From VFZS01 sp964353255 (lineage in GTDB: Bacteria; Acidobacteriota; Terriglobia; Bryobacterales; Bryobacteraceae), in contig CAYGVJ010000015.1 of assembly GCA_964353255.1 (NCBI GenBank), forward strand, positions 1 through 52,323: a stretch of DNA of 52,323 nucleotides, read 5' to 3'. Position numbers and translations under genes: made by a program. Positions 1-7,153 of the stretch are shown piece after piece; the stretch's first letter is position 1; the number at the start of each line of letters is the position of its first letter. The notes beneath the pieces were generated by a model. It was not told the DNA's origin. It did no database searches and was given only the letters and a program-made list of their open reading frames with translations.

Positions 1-731
1 TGAAGAACGCGCTGGTCGAGGGCACGGACATGATTATCGTGCGGGAGCTGACCGGCGGCCTCTACTACGGCACGCCGCGGGGGATCTCGGGCGCCGGCGC
101 CGAGGAACGCGCAGTGAACACCATGACCTACACCCGGGCCGAGATCGAGCGGGTGGCGCGCATGGCTTTCGAGCTGGCGCGCGGGCGGCGCCGCAAGGTT
201 TCGAGCGTCGATAAGTCGAACGTGCTCGAGAACTCGCAGCTCTGGCGCAAGGTGGTTACCGAGGTGGCCGCCGGCTACCTCGATGTCACGCTCGAGCACG
301 TGCTGGTGGACAACTGCGCCATGCAGTTGATCCTGAATCCGCGGCGCTTCGACGTCCTGCTGACCGAGAACATGTTCGGCGATATCCTCAGTGATGAGGG
401 CGCGGTGCTGGCCGGCTCGATCGGCATGCTGCCTTCGGCCTCGATCGGGGCCCGCAAGCCATCGGGCGCCTGGGTGGGACTGTACGAGCCGGTGCACGGT
501 TCGGCGCCCGACATTGCCGGTCAGAACAAGGCCAACCCGCTGGGAGCGATCGGGTCGGTGGCGGCCATGCTGGAATACAGCTTCGGCCTGAAGCAGGAAG
601 CCGCGGCCGTGAACGCGGCCATCGAGGCGGTGCTCGAAAGCGGTCGCGTGACGCCGGATCTCAGGCCCGCGGGCCCTCCCGCCACCACCAGCGAGGTCGG
701 AAACGCCGTGGTAGAGTCATTGAGTCGCTGA
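1..731 (+). CDS. leuB: 3-isopropylmalate dehydrogenase LeuB, 5' end outside window
   Basis: C-terminal two thirds of the enzyme that oxidises and decarboxylates 3-isopropylmalate with NAD+ in leucine synthesis (cytosol). The frame is open from base 3 (reads KNALVEGTDM before the internal ATG at 30), so the true start lies before the window. Visible family motifs are GGLYYGTPRG, DNCAMQLI, ENMFGDILSDEG (the metal- and substrate-binding aspartates) and GLYEPVHGSAPDIAGQ. The TGA stop is one base before leuC, and leuC overlaps leuD, so the three form an operon. Nothing looks broken in the visible part. Isocitrate or tartrate dehydrogenase relatives are possible by fold, but the leuCD context makes leuB nearly certain. 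Confidence 0.97.
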   Translation, partial: KNALVEGTDMIIVRELTGGLYYGTPRGISGAGAEERAVNTMTYTRAEIERVARMAFELARGRRRKVSSVDKSNVLENSQLWRKVVTEVAAGYLDVTLEHVLVDNCAMQLILNPRRFDVLLTENMFGDILSDEGAVLAGSIGMLPSASIGARKPSGAWVGLYEPVHGSAPDIAGQNKANPLGAIGSVAAMLEYSFGLKQEAAAVNAAIEAVLESGRVTPDLRPAGPPATTSEVGNAVVESLSR

Positions 732-732
732 C

Positions 733-2130
733 ATGCCTACACCACGCACTATCATCGAGAAGATCTGGGACGCCCACGTGGTCAGCGAGCAGCCGGGCGC
801 GCCGGCGCTGCTTTACATCGACCTGCATCTGGTGCACGAAGTGACCTCGCCGCAGGCGTTTGACGGCCTGCGCCAGCGAGGATTGCGTGTGCGCCGGCCT
901 GAACAGACGCTGGCCACGGCGGATCACAACGTGCCCACCACGGATCCGCCGCTGCCGGTGACGGACCCCGTCTCGGCGGCGCAGATCGCGCAGCTTGAGG
1001 CCAACTGCCGCGAGTTCGGCGTGCCCTGCTACAGCCTGGGGCACGCGCGCCAGGGCGTAATCCATGTGATCGGGCCGGAGCTGGGCCTGAGCCAGCCGGG
1101 TCTGACCATCGTTTGCGGCGATAGCCACACCGCCACGCACGGGGCCTGCGGCGCGCTGGCCTTCGGTATAGGCACCAGCGAGGTCGAGCACGTCCTGGCC
1201 ACCCAATGCCTGCTCCAGCGGAAGCCGAGGACGTTGCGGGTGGAGGTGAGCGGCGCGCTGAAAGCGGGCGTCTCGGCCAAGGACATCATCCTGGCGCTGA
1301 TCGCCCGCATCGGAGTGGCCGGCGGGACGGGCTGCGTCATCGAGTACTGCGGTCCGGCGATTCGCGGGCTGTCGATGGACGAACGGATGACCGTGTGCAA
1401 CATGTCGATCGAGGCCGGGGCGCGGGCGGGCCTCGTGGCGCCGGACGACACCTCCTTCCAGTACCTCGTCGGACGACCGTTCGCGCCCAGCGGCGCGGCC
1501 TGGGAAGCGGCCGTGGCGCGCTGGCGGCAACTGCCCACCGACGATGGCGCCTCCTTCGACAAGCAGTTCAGCTTGGATGCCGGCGCCTTGGAGCCGATGA
1601 TCACCTTCGGCACCAATCCTGGGATGGGCATCCCCATTACCGCGCCGGTGCCGGAGCCGGGGCAGGTGGCTGACCCGGACTCCATCCGGAAGGCGCTGCG
1701 CTACATGGCGTTCGAGCCCGGAAAACCCTTGCTGGGCCATCCCATCGACGTGGTCTTCATCGGAAGCTGCACCAACGGGCGGCTGACGGATTTGCGCCAG
1801 GCCGCTTCGATCCTGAAAGGCCGCAAGGTGAAGCCGGGCGTGCGCGTGCTGGTGGTGCCGGGCTCCCGCCAAGTGAAGCGCGAGGCCGAAGCCGAGCGGC
1901 TCGACGAGATCTTTCGCGCCGCCGGGGCCGAGTGGCGCCAGCCAGGCTGTTCGATGTGTATCGGCATGAACGGCGATCTGCTCGAACCCGGCCAGTACGC
2001 AGTGTCCACCAGCAACCGCAACTTCGAGGGCCGCCAGGGGCCGGGCGCGCGCACGGTGCTGGCCAGCCCGCTGACGGCCGCCGCCTGCGCCGTCACCGGG
2101 GTCGTCACCGACCCGAGGACACTGCTATGA
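733..2130 (+). CDS. leuC: 3-isopropylmalate dehydratase large subunit LeuC
   Basis: 465-residue aconitase-family large subunit; with LeuD it isomerises 2-isopropylmalate to 3-isopropylmalate using a 4Fe-4S cluster. The cluster cysteines are visible as Cys346 (GSCTNGR) and Cys406/Cys409 (CSMCIGMN). Other family motifs are VCGDSHTATHGA and FGIGTSEVEHVLATQ. Length is normal for the bacterial LeuC type (about 465-470). The ATG at 733 begins one base after the leuB stop, and the stop overlaps the leuD start as ATGA, so translational coupling with leuD is likely. Assignment rests on the cluster motifs and on the leuB/leuD neighbours. Confidence 0.98.
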   Translation: MPTPRTIIEKIWDAHVVSEQPGAPALLYIDLHLVHEVTSPQAFDGLRQRGLRVRRPEQTLATADHNVPTTDPPLPVTDPVSAAQIAQLEANCREFGVPCYSLGHARQGVIHVIGPELGLSQPGLTIVCGDSHTATHGACGALAFGIGTSEVEHVLATQCLLQRKPRTLRVEVSGALKAGVSAKDIILALIARIGVAGGTGCVIEYCGPAIRGLSMDERMTVCNMSIEAGARAGLVAPDDTSFQYLVGRPFAPSGAAWEAAVARWRQLPTDDGASFDKQFSLDAGALEPMITFGTNPGMGIPITAPVPEPGQVADPDSIRKALRYMAFEPGKPLLGHPIDVVFIGSCTNGRLTDLRQAASILKGRKVKPGVRVLVVPGSRQVKREAEAERLDEIFRAAGAEWRQPGCSMCIGMNGDLLEPGQYAVSTSNRNFEGRQGPGARTVLASPLTAAACAVTGVVTDPRTLL

Positions 2131-2729
2131 AGCCCTTTGAGAAGTTCTCGAGCCGCCTGGTCCCTCTGCCGATCGACAACATCGACACCGACCAGATCAT
2201 TCCGGCGCGCTTCCTGAAGATCACCACCAAGGAGGGCCTGGGCGAGCAGCTCTTCTGCGACTGGCGCTACGACGCCCAGGGCAACCCGCGGCCCGATTTC
2301 ATCCTGAACCAGCCGCGCGGCCGGGCGGGCCAAATCCTGCTGGCTGGCGACAACTTCGGCTGCGGCAGCTCGCGCGAGCACGCGCCCTGGGCGCTCACCC
2401 AGTATGGTTTCCGGGCCGTGATCAGCACCTCGTTTGCGGACATCTTCCGCCAGAACGCGCTGAAGAACTCGCTGCTGCCGGTAGTGGTTCCACGCGAGGT
2501 GCACGCCGAGCTGTTCCGGCTTGAACCCGAAGCCAGCGTCACCATCGACCTTGCCGCCCGCACCCTCACGCTGCCCGACGGCCGCGCCATCGAGTTCCCC
2601 ATCGACGGCTTCGCGCAGCGCTGCCTGCTGGAGGGCCTCGATGAGCTCGGCTACATCCTCCAGCAGGAAAGCGCCATCGCGGCGTTCGAGGCGTCACGCC
2701 ACCCGGCGGTCAACACGCTCACCGGGTGA
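2127..2729 (+). CDS. leuD: 3-isopropylmalate dehydratase small subunit LeuD
   Basis: 200-residue swivelling-domain subunit of isopropylmalate isomerase. It starts MKPFEKFSSRLVPLPIDNID and carries the family motifs NIDTDQIIPARFL, GDNFGCGSSREHAPWAL and SFADIFRQNALKNSLLP. The open frame runs back to 1932 inside leuC, but the ATG at 2127 gives the standard N-terminus and an ATGA overlap with leuC. It is the last gene of the leu operon in this window; two hairpins follow it. Confidence 0.97.
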   Translation: MKPFEKFSSRLVPLPIDNIDTDQIIPARFLKITTKEGLGEQLFCDWRYDAQGNPRPDFILNQPRGRAGQILLAGDNFGCGSSREHAPWALTQYGFRAVISTSFADIFRQNALKNSLLPVVVPREVHAELFRLEPEASVTIDLAARTLTLPDGRAIEFPIDGFAQRCLLEGLDELGYILQQESAIAAFEASRHPAVNTLTG

Positions 2730-2737
2730 GACGTGGG

Positions 2738-2773
2738 GCGGGCTCTTCAGCCCGCGGCCGGCTCTCAGCCGGC
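2738..2773 (+). terminator. Two adjacent hairpins after leuD
   Basis: Two perfect short palindromes lie back to back 8 bases after the leuD stop: a 7-bp stem (GCGGGCT/AGCCCGC, 2738-2755) and a 7-bp stem with a 3-base loop (GCCGGCT/AGCCGGC, 2757-2773). There is no T tract, so this is either a weak or Rho-assisted terminator or a REP-like element. It separates the leu operon from the small gene at 2804. Confidence 0.5.
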
Positions 2774-2790
2774 CTTCAGGTGGGTGGGTG

Positions 2791-2796
2791 TAGAAT
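2791..2796 (+). promoter_or_regulatory. TAGAAT -10-like box, 7 bases before an ATG
   Basis: TAGAAT matches the sigma-70 -10 consensus at 5 of 6 positions and ends 7 bases before the ATG at 2804. This spacing implies a leaderless or near-leaderless transcript. The same box at nearly the same distance precedes the genes at 19587 and 21069. No clear -35 is visible. Confidence 0.4.
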
Positions 2797-2803
2797 AGGG
2801 ACA

Positions 2804-2965
2804 ATGAGCGCCGAGGAACTCAGCCTGGAGGAGCTTTCCGAACAGGAGAACCTGCAACTGTGGGCCGCCGAAGCTCAGCGGAGAGATGCCCAGATGGATT
2901 CCGACCCGGGCTCTGGCCGCCCTGCTGAGGATGTCTTCCGTGAAGCTTGGTCCGGGATCAAGTGA
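2804..2965 (+). CDS. Orphan addiction-module antitoxin-like protein
   Basis: 53-residue product. Its second half (AAEAQRRDAQMDSDPGSG, then PAEDVFREA) resembles the C-terminal part of the 'addiction module component' antitoxins that pair with ParE/RelE toxins; those are usually about 70-75 residues, so the N-terminal helix is short here. The ATG at 2804 is chosen because the longer frame (from 2726) runs through the post-leuD hairpins. No toxin follows: the next 150 bases hold no coding frame, and vapBC beyond it is on the other strand. This may be a decayed module or a solitary antitoxin. The family call is from residue pattern only. Confidence 0.5.
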   Translation: MSAEELSLEELSEQENLQLWAAEAQRRDAQMDSDPGSGRPAEDVFREAWSGIK

Positions 2966-3113
2966 AGACAGGGGGCACAGCTTAACCAGTCGCGGCCGGC
3001 GACGGCCAAGAGCGGGCCTCGCTTGAGCGGCCGGTCATTTGTGCTCCCTGAAGTGGCCGAAGGCGAGGTCTACGGTCCTCCCTTGCCGACAAAGATCAAC
3101 CTGCGTCGCCCGG

Positions 3114-3545
3114 CTACCCGAACGGGTAGTGAGCGCGCAGGCCCGGGAAGCGGGCGAAATCGCGGTCGGCGGTCCACAGTTCGCGCACGCCGTGTTCGAG
3201 CAAGAGCGCCGCGATGTGGGCGTCATGGACCAGGTTGCCGGTCGCGCGAGCCGGGAGCACAGCCTGCCGCAGCGCCGCCGGATGCGCCGGCCCCTCGCCC
3301 AGCAACACCAGAGACGGCGACTCCAGCAACGACTCGAGGTCCTCGACCGCCGCCTCCAGGCCAGTGGGCGGATCAAACACCCGCGGATGCGTGACCACCC
3401 GGAGGAACTCGTAGACACAGGGCCACGCCAGCGCCCAGGGCCGGTCGCCTTCCGCCAGCTCCTGGAGCAGTTTCTTCGCTTGCCGGTGGAACGGAACCTC
3501 AGCGCGGCGGGCATAGACCAGGACGTTGGTGTCGAGGGCGATCAC
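3114..3545 (-). CDS. vapC: PIN-domain ribonuclease toxin VapC
   Basis: 143-residue PIN-domain protein, the RNase toxin of a type II module. Acidic active-site residues are visible at Asp5 (ALDTNVLVYA), Glu46, Asp108 (LVHDAHIAALLLEHG) and Asp127/Asp129 (TADRDFARF). The start is GTG at 3545, overlapping the stop of the antitoxin gene by 4 bases (GTGA), so translation is probably coupled. Length is normal for VapC. Target RNA cannot be deduced. Confidence 0.93.
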   Translation of the reverse strand: MIALDTNVLVYARRAEVPFHRQAKKLLQELAEGDRPWALAWPCVYEFLRVVTHPRVFDPPTGLEAAVEDLESLLESPSLVLLGEGPAHPAALRQAVLPARATGNLVHDAHIAALLLEHGVRELWTADRDFARFPGLRAHYPFG

Positions 3546-3790
3546 GAGCGTCCCTCCATCAACTCGAACAGGGCGTCGCGGTCGTCCAGGCGGACGCCCG
3601 GAAGCAACCGCCCCTGTTCCGTCCGCCAGCGGAGCTTGTAGTTCGCGCGTCGGGTTCGCCCGGCCAGATAGAGCCGGAGGGCAGTCTCCACCACGTGGCG
3701 AAAAGGCGCGTCTTCGTCGGCGGCGCGCTTCTTGGCCCGGCGGAAGAGCTCATCGGGAATCTCGAGAGTCGTCCTCACGCACAATAGCAT
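3542..3790 (-). CDS. vapB: VapB-type antitoxin
   Basis: 82-residue partner of the PIN toxin. The N-terminus RTTLEIPDELFRRAKKRAAD is the typical ribbon-helix-helix start of this antitoxin class; the C-terminal part (GVRLDDRDALFELMEGRS) would be the toxin-binding tail. Two starts are possible: ATG at 3790 or GTG at 3778, the latter giving the usual short N-terminus; neither has a strong ribosome site. It precedes and overlaps vapC on the minus strand and would repress its own promoter in the usual way (family knowledge). Confidence 0.88.
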   Translation of the reverse strand: MLLCVRTTLEIPDELFRRAKKRAADEDAPFRHVVETALRLYLAGRTRRANYKLRWRTEQGRLLPGVRLDDRDALFELMEGRS

Positions 3791-3818
3791 AGCATGAGGA
3801 GCATAAATATGCGAGGAT

Positions 3819-3837
3819 GACAGGCCACGGGCCTGTC
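3819..3837 (-). terminator. Hairpin directly after the PspC gene
   Basis: Perfect 8-bp inverted repeat GACAGGCC/GGCCTGTC with a 3-base loop, immediately beyond the stop of the PspC gene and 28 bases from the antitoxin start. No T tract. It probably separates two minus-strand transcripts. Confidence 0.4.
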
Positions 3838-4131
3838 CTACGTCGCCGCCGGGTAATCCTTGGGCATCACCAGCCAGGCCACCAGGTAGGCGAGGAGGCC
3901 CGCGCCGGCGCACAGGGCGACGCACAGCCAGATGACGCGCACCAGGGTCACGTCCACCTCCAGGTAGCGCGCGAAGCCCGCGCACACGCCGGCGATCTTC
4001 TTCTGGTCCATGGGCCGGCTCAGCGGCGAGCGGGGAGTTGGGCGCGCCGGCGGCGCGTGCACCGACGTGCCGCAGCGAGCGCAGAACTGGTCAGCATCCT
4101 GGAGCTGAACGCCGCATTTGACGCAATACAT
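3838..4131 (-). CDS. Zinc-ribbon plus PspC-domain membrane protein
   Basis: 97 residues. An N-terminal zinc ribbon has two CxxC pairs (Cys3/Cys6 and Cys17/Cys20), followed after a Pro-rich linker by a PspC domain (MDQKKIAGVCAGFARYLEVD) with hydrophobic segments around residues 62-90 ending in VMPKD. PspC proteins are small inner-membrane proteins associated with envelope stress. No pspA or pspB is nearby, so the role is open. Confidence 0.88.
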   Translation of the reverse strand: MYCVKCGVQLQDADQFCARCGTSVHAPPARPTPRSPLSRPMDQKKIAGVCAGFARYLEVDVTLVRVIWLCVALCAGAGLLAYLVAWLVMPKDYPAAT

Positions 4132-4301
4132 GGCGCCGCATCACCCTCCGTTCTGAGACTACGCTACGTGCGGCGGAAATGTTCCCGCCAACCAGCGCTT
4201 TTTTTTCCCGAAAAAGTGTGCGACCCTGGAGGAAGCAGGAGCGCGCCTGAAGCGGCCGGCTGGGACACTTTGAAGGCCGCTGGGAGCGTCGGGGACAGTC
4301 T

Positions 4302-4685
4302 ATGTTGCCAGGATTCTTGCTGCCGGAGGCGGTGATCCGGGAAGACGGAAGCGGGCCGGAGGTCGATCTGGGTCCGGCGCGCGGCCGGCTGCTCGTGGTG
4401 ACCATGGGGATTACGCGGATCCTGGAACAGCAGAGCCTGGATATGTCGGTGTGGGGCTCTGCGGACAACGTCACCTGGGGCGAAAAACCGCTGGCCTCTT
4501 TTCCGCAGAAGTTCTACTGCGGGTCCTACCAGATCCTGGTGGATCTCACCGAGCGCCCGGAGGTGCAGTACCTGCGTGCCGCCTGGAAGGTGAACCGCTG
4601 GGGGTACTCGCCGCAGAAGCCGCTGTTCGGGCTGTACCTGTTCGTCGAGGAGAGCGCCGCGCGGGCCTTGGCCCGCTCGGCGTGA
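4302..4685 (+). CDS. Conserved-looking hypothetical protein
   Basis: 127 residues, ATG at 4302. I do not recognise a named family. The product looks like an all-beta cytoplasmic domain: alternating hydrophobic strands (GRLLVVTMGITRIL, LDMSVWGSADNVTW, YQILVDLTERPEVQYLRAAWKV, LFGLYLFVEES) and no signal peptide or membrane segment. The phrase WGSADNVTWG recalls the beta-sandwich strands of carbohydrate-binding or galactose-binding-like folds, but this is only a resemblance. It converges on larB with a long palindromic element between them. Confidence 0.7.
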   Translation: MLPGFLLPEAVIREDGSGPEVDLGPARGRLLVVTMGITRILEQQSLDMSVWGSADNVTWGEKPLASFPQKFYCGSYQILVDLTERPEVQYLRAAWKVNRWGYSPQKPLFGLYLFVEESAARALARSA

Positions 4686-4692
4686 GGGCTAC

Positions 4693-4827
4693 AGAGGGCG
4701 CTGAAAAAGGCCTTGGACAAGCTGAAGCATGTCCTACGTGGGCGCGCAAACGCTTGATCTGGCGTTGTGGGACATGCTTTAGCTTGTCGTCCTCGGGCCT
4801 TGAAGTAGGCCTTTTTCAGCACCCTCT
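4693..4827. repeat. 135-bp nested palindromic element
   Basis: The outer arms are 20 bp with one mismatch (4693-4712 against 4808-4827, containing GCTGAAAAAGGCC and its complement). A second inverted pair lies inside (GACAAGCTGAAGCATGTCC at 4716-4734 against GGACATGCTTTAGCTTGTC at 4770-4788). It fills the gap between two convergent genes and overlaps the last bases of larB. The A and T runs in the arms could make it a bidirectional terminator. A related element lies at 40356-40450 and a fragment at 10504-10520. Confidence 0.75.
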
Positions 4828-5572
4828 ACAACCTGTTAATCAGGCTCGCCACGTAGCCGGCGCCGAAGCCGTTGTCGATGTTCACCACCGTGACGTTACT
4901 GGCGCAACTGTTCAGCATGCCCAGCAGGGCCGCCAGGCCGTGGAAGCTGGCGCCGTAGCCCACGCTGGTCGGTACCGCGATCACCGGGCAAGAAACCATG
5001 CCGCCCACCACGCTAGGCAGGGCCCCCTCCATGCCCGCGCAGACCACCACCACGCGGGCCTGGAGCAGGCGCTCGCGGTTGCTCATCAGGCGGTGTATGC
5101 CGGCCACGCCGATGTCGTAGACGGCATCTACTTCATTGCCCATGACCTCGGCGGTGACCCGAGCCTCCTCGGCCACCGGGATGTCGCTGGTTCCCGCCGA
5201 GACCACGGCGATCTTCCCCTTGCCGTAAAGGGTCCGGTCGCCCCAGACCCGCACGGCGCCGGACCGGGGGAAATGCTCGGCCTCCGGGAATTGCTCGAGC
5301 ACCCTGGCCGCGGTAAGTGCGTCGGCGCGGGTGATCAGCATGTTCCTGGAAATTTCCAGCAGCCGCCGCGCGATCTCGAGCACCTCCTCCGGCGTCTTCC
5401 CCTGGGCGAAAACCACCTCGGGCATGCCGTGGCGTAACGCGCGGTGGTGATCCAGCTTGGCGAAACCCAGGTCCTCGTAAGGCAGGTGACGCATGCGCTC
5501 CAGGGCCGCGTCCACCTCCACGGCCCCAGAGCGCACCCCTTCCAGTAATGCGCGCAATTGTTCTGCTTGCAT
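4826..5572 (-). CDS. larB: Nickel-pincer cofactor biosynthesis protein LarB
   Basis: 248 residues. LarB carboxylates and hydrolyses nicotinic acid adenine dinucleotide to pyridinium-3,5-biscarboxylic acid mononucleotide, the first step toward the nickel-pincer nucleotide of lactate racemase-type enzymes. The C-terminal half has a PurE-like fold (KIAVVSAGTSDIPVAEEA, VVVCAGMEGALPSVVGG, VIAVPTSVGYGASF), and the N-terminal half has the family segment YEDLGFAKLDHHRALRHGMP. No larC, larE or larA lies in this window, so the rest of the pathway must be elsewhere or the product is shared with other racemases. Confidence 0.93.
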   Translation of the reverse strand: MQAEQLRALLEGVRSGAVEVDAALERMRHLPYEDLGFAKLDHHRALRHGMPEVVFAQGKTPEEVLEIARRLLEISRNMLITRADALTAARVLEQFPEAEHFPRSGAVRVWGDRTLYGKGKIAVVSAGTSDIPVAEEARVTAEVMGNEVDAVYDIGVAGIHRLMSNRERLLQARVVVVCAGMEGALPSVVGGMVSCPVIAVPTSVGYGASFHGLAALLGMLNSCASNVTVVNIDNGFGAGYVASLINRL

Positions 5573-5713
5573 CTTTCGTTTGAGAATACCAGATTCCCCG
5601 CAGCGACTCTACTCGGGTGCGCGGGCAGCCGGCCGGGATGCCGAGCGCGCAGTCCTGGCACTTCCAGTACTGCGAGTACCAGTTCTCTTTATCCTTTTTA
5701 CGTCGATCTGGTC

Positions 5714-5742
5714 TTGACATCCAGCGGCTAATCCACAATACT
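5714..5742 (+). promoter_or_regulatory. Sigma-70-type promoter for the PEP-CTERM gene
   Basis: TTGACA at 5714-5719, an exact 17-base spacer, and AATACT at 5737-5742 (4 of 6 matches to TATAAT). It faces the gene at 5830 and would give a 5' leader of about 80 bases. It is the best-formed promoter I can see in the window. Confidence 0.6.
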
Positions 5743-5829
5743 AGTAGATTCGGCGCCTGTCAGAGTGTGGCAGTGGTGGTCACATTTTGACTGAACGCCA
5801 AAGGAAGACAGAAGGGACGATAGCAGATT

Positions 5830-6519
5830 ATGAAGCGACAAGTTCTGTTGCTGGCTGCGCTTTTCGTGGCGCTGCCGCTTCTCGGTTTTGGAGGAATCAT
5901 CGGGACCACCGATCCCACCGGCTTTGGGGATACCGTTGACTGGTGCGTGAACTTCGGCTGCCCCATCGACTGGTACGAGTTTGCGACGCCGCAGGCCTGG
6001 GTTTCGCAGTCCGGAACGACCACTGGTCACGTCGGTCTGGTGAGTACCCAGGGGTTCCAGAACCTGCAACAGGGCTTCTCGTGGGGCGGCAACTTTAGCA
6101 CTGGGATGGGCCTGATTTACAACGGGGCACCCTTCGGGGACATCTGGGTCAGCTTTGACCAGGGTCAGTCTCGCGCGGGCGCCTGGATCCAGGCGGATTA
6201 CTATGGCGCCTTTACGGCAACCGTGACGGCGTTTGATGTGAATCACGTGTCCCTCGGCAGCTATATCGCGGCTGGGGTGTCCGACATGAATGAAGGCACT
6301 GCGCTGTTCATTGGCCTGCTGGATGACACTCCGGAAATCTATACTCTCCAGTTTGACGCCATTGGAATCGGCCCCCATGAGCCCGATTTCGCGATCGGCT
6401 CTGTGCGGCTTGGTGGTGGTTCTGCCATTCCCGAGCCGTCTTCGCTGCTGTTGATGGGGGCGGGCCTTCTGGGTCTGGGTGCGTTGGCGCGCCGCCGCCG
6501 GATTTCCCGGGCGAACTAG
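5830..6519 (+). CDS. PEP-CTERM sorting-domain exported protein
   Basis: 229 residues. It has an N-terminal signal peptide (MKRQVLLLAALFVALPLLGF), a beta-rich extracellular middle part rich in Gly, Trp and aromatic residues, and a C-terminal PEP-CTERM tripartite signal: IPEPSS, a hydrophobic segment (LLLMGAGLLGLGAL) and a basic tail (ARRRR). Such signals direct proteins to exosortase-type processing linked with exopolysaccharide export. The exosortase itself is not in this window. The mature domain is not recognisable to me. Confidence 0.92.
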   Translation: MKRQVLLLAALFVALPLLGFGGIIGTTDPTGFGDTVDWCVNFGCPIDWYEFATPQAWVSQSGTTTGHVGLVSTQGFQNLQQGFSWGGNFSTGMGLIYNGAPFGDIWVSFDQGQSRAGAWIQADYYGAFTATVTAFDVNHVSLGSYIAAGVSDMNEGTALFIGLLDDTPEIYTLQFDAIGIGPHEPDFAIGSVRLGGGSAIPEPSSLLLMGAGLLGLGALARRRRISRAN

Positions 6520-6599
6520 CGCCGTTCTTCCTTGCCCGTCTGATGTCGCGTCTTATCTTCAGCAGGTAGTTGTCTGCCTTGCTGAATTGGGTCTCGCGC

Positions 6600-7046
6600 T
6601 CAGAAGCTCAGCCGGTCGCCGACCCGCAGGCCGTGCCGGGCGGCCGAGCCCGCCGCCAGCTCCAGCACGTAGCGCGAGACGGCGTGCCCGCCGTAGCTGG
6701 GGCACTGCTCGGGGGGCTTCGGGCAGGGCGGCGTGTCGGGGGAAATCTCGACGATGCGGCGTTCGGAATCCATCCAGACGATGTCCAGCGGCACGCGCAC
6801 CTGGTACATCCAGTAGCGGTTGTAGCCCGGCTGGGGATGCGCGAACAGCAGGCCGTGATCCGCTTCGAGCGCGTCCCGGCCCATCATGCCCCACCGCATC
6901 TCTACGGTGCGGGTGAGCAGCTCGGCTTGGATCCTGGCCCCGTCCGGCAGGGTGACCACCAGGGTGCTCAGGTCCTCCAGACCGCGCGGCGTCTCACCAC
7001 AACCCAGCAGCAGCAACAGCGCAATCAGCGCACCGGCCAGGCGCAT
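6600..7046 (-). CDS. DUF192 lipoprotein
   Basis: 148 residues. An N-terminal lipobox signal (LALLLLLGC type, LLLGC) is followed by a DUF192 domain with the family features LTRTVEMRWGMMGRD, GLLFAHPQPGYNRYWM, VPLDIVWMDSERRIVEI and YVLELAAGSAARHGLRVGD. Function of the family is unknown; in other bacteria it is a small periplasmic or secreted domain. It is divergent from the tricorn-like protease gene, sharing a 107-base intergenic region. Confidence 0.9.
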   Translation of the reverse strand: MRLAGALIALLLLLGCGETPRGLEDLSTLVVTLPDGARIQAELLTRTVEMRWGMMGRDALEADHGLLFAHPQPGYNRYWMYQVRVPLDIVWMDSERRIVEISPDTPPCPKPPEQCPSYGGHAVSRYVLELAAGSAARHGLRVGDRLSF

Positions 7047-7153
7047 GAGAGAATCTTAACCTGAAAAGCTCGCCCCCGGCTCAAGCGTCCACGGAACAAA
7101 CCGCCGTCTCGCGCGTATCAAAGTAGAGTAAACTGCCCGAAGGAGGATCCTGC

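Noticed and set aside
661..1872. 403-residue minus-strand frame opposite leuC
   Set aside because: No conserved motif; leuC on the other strand has all its cluster cysteines.
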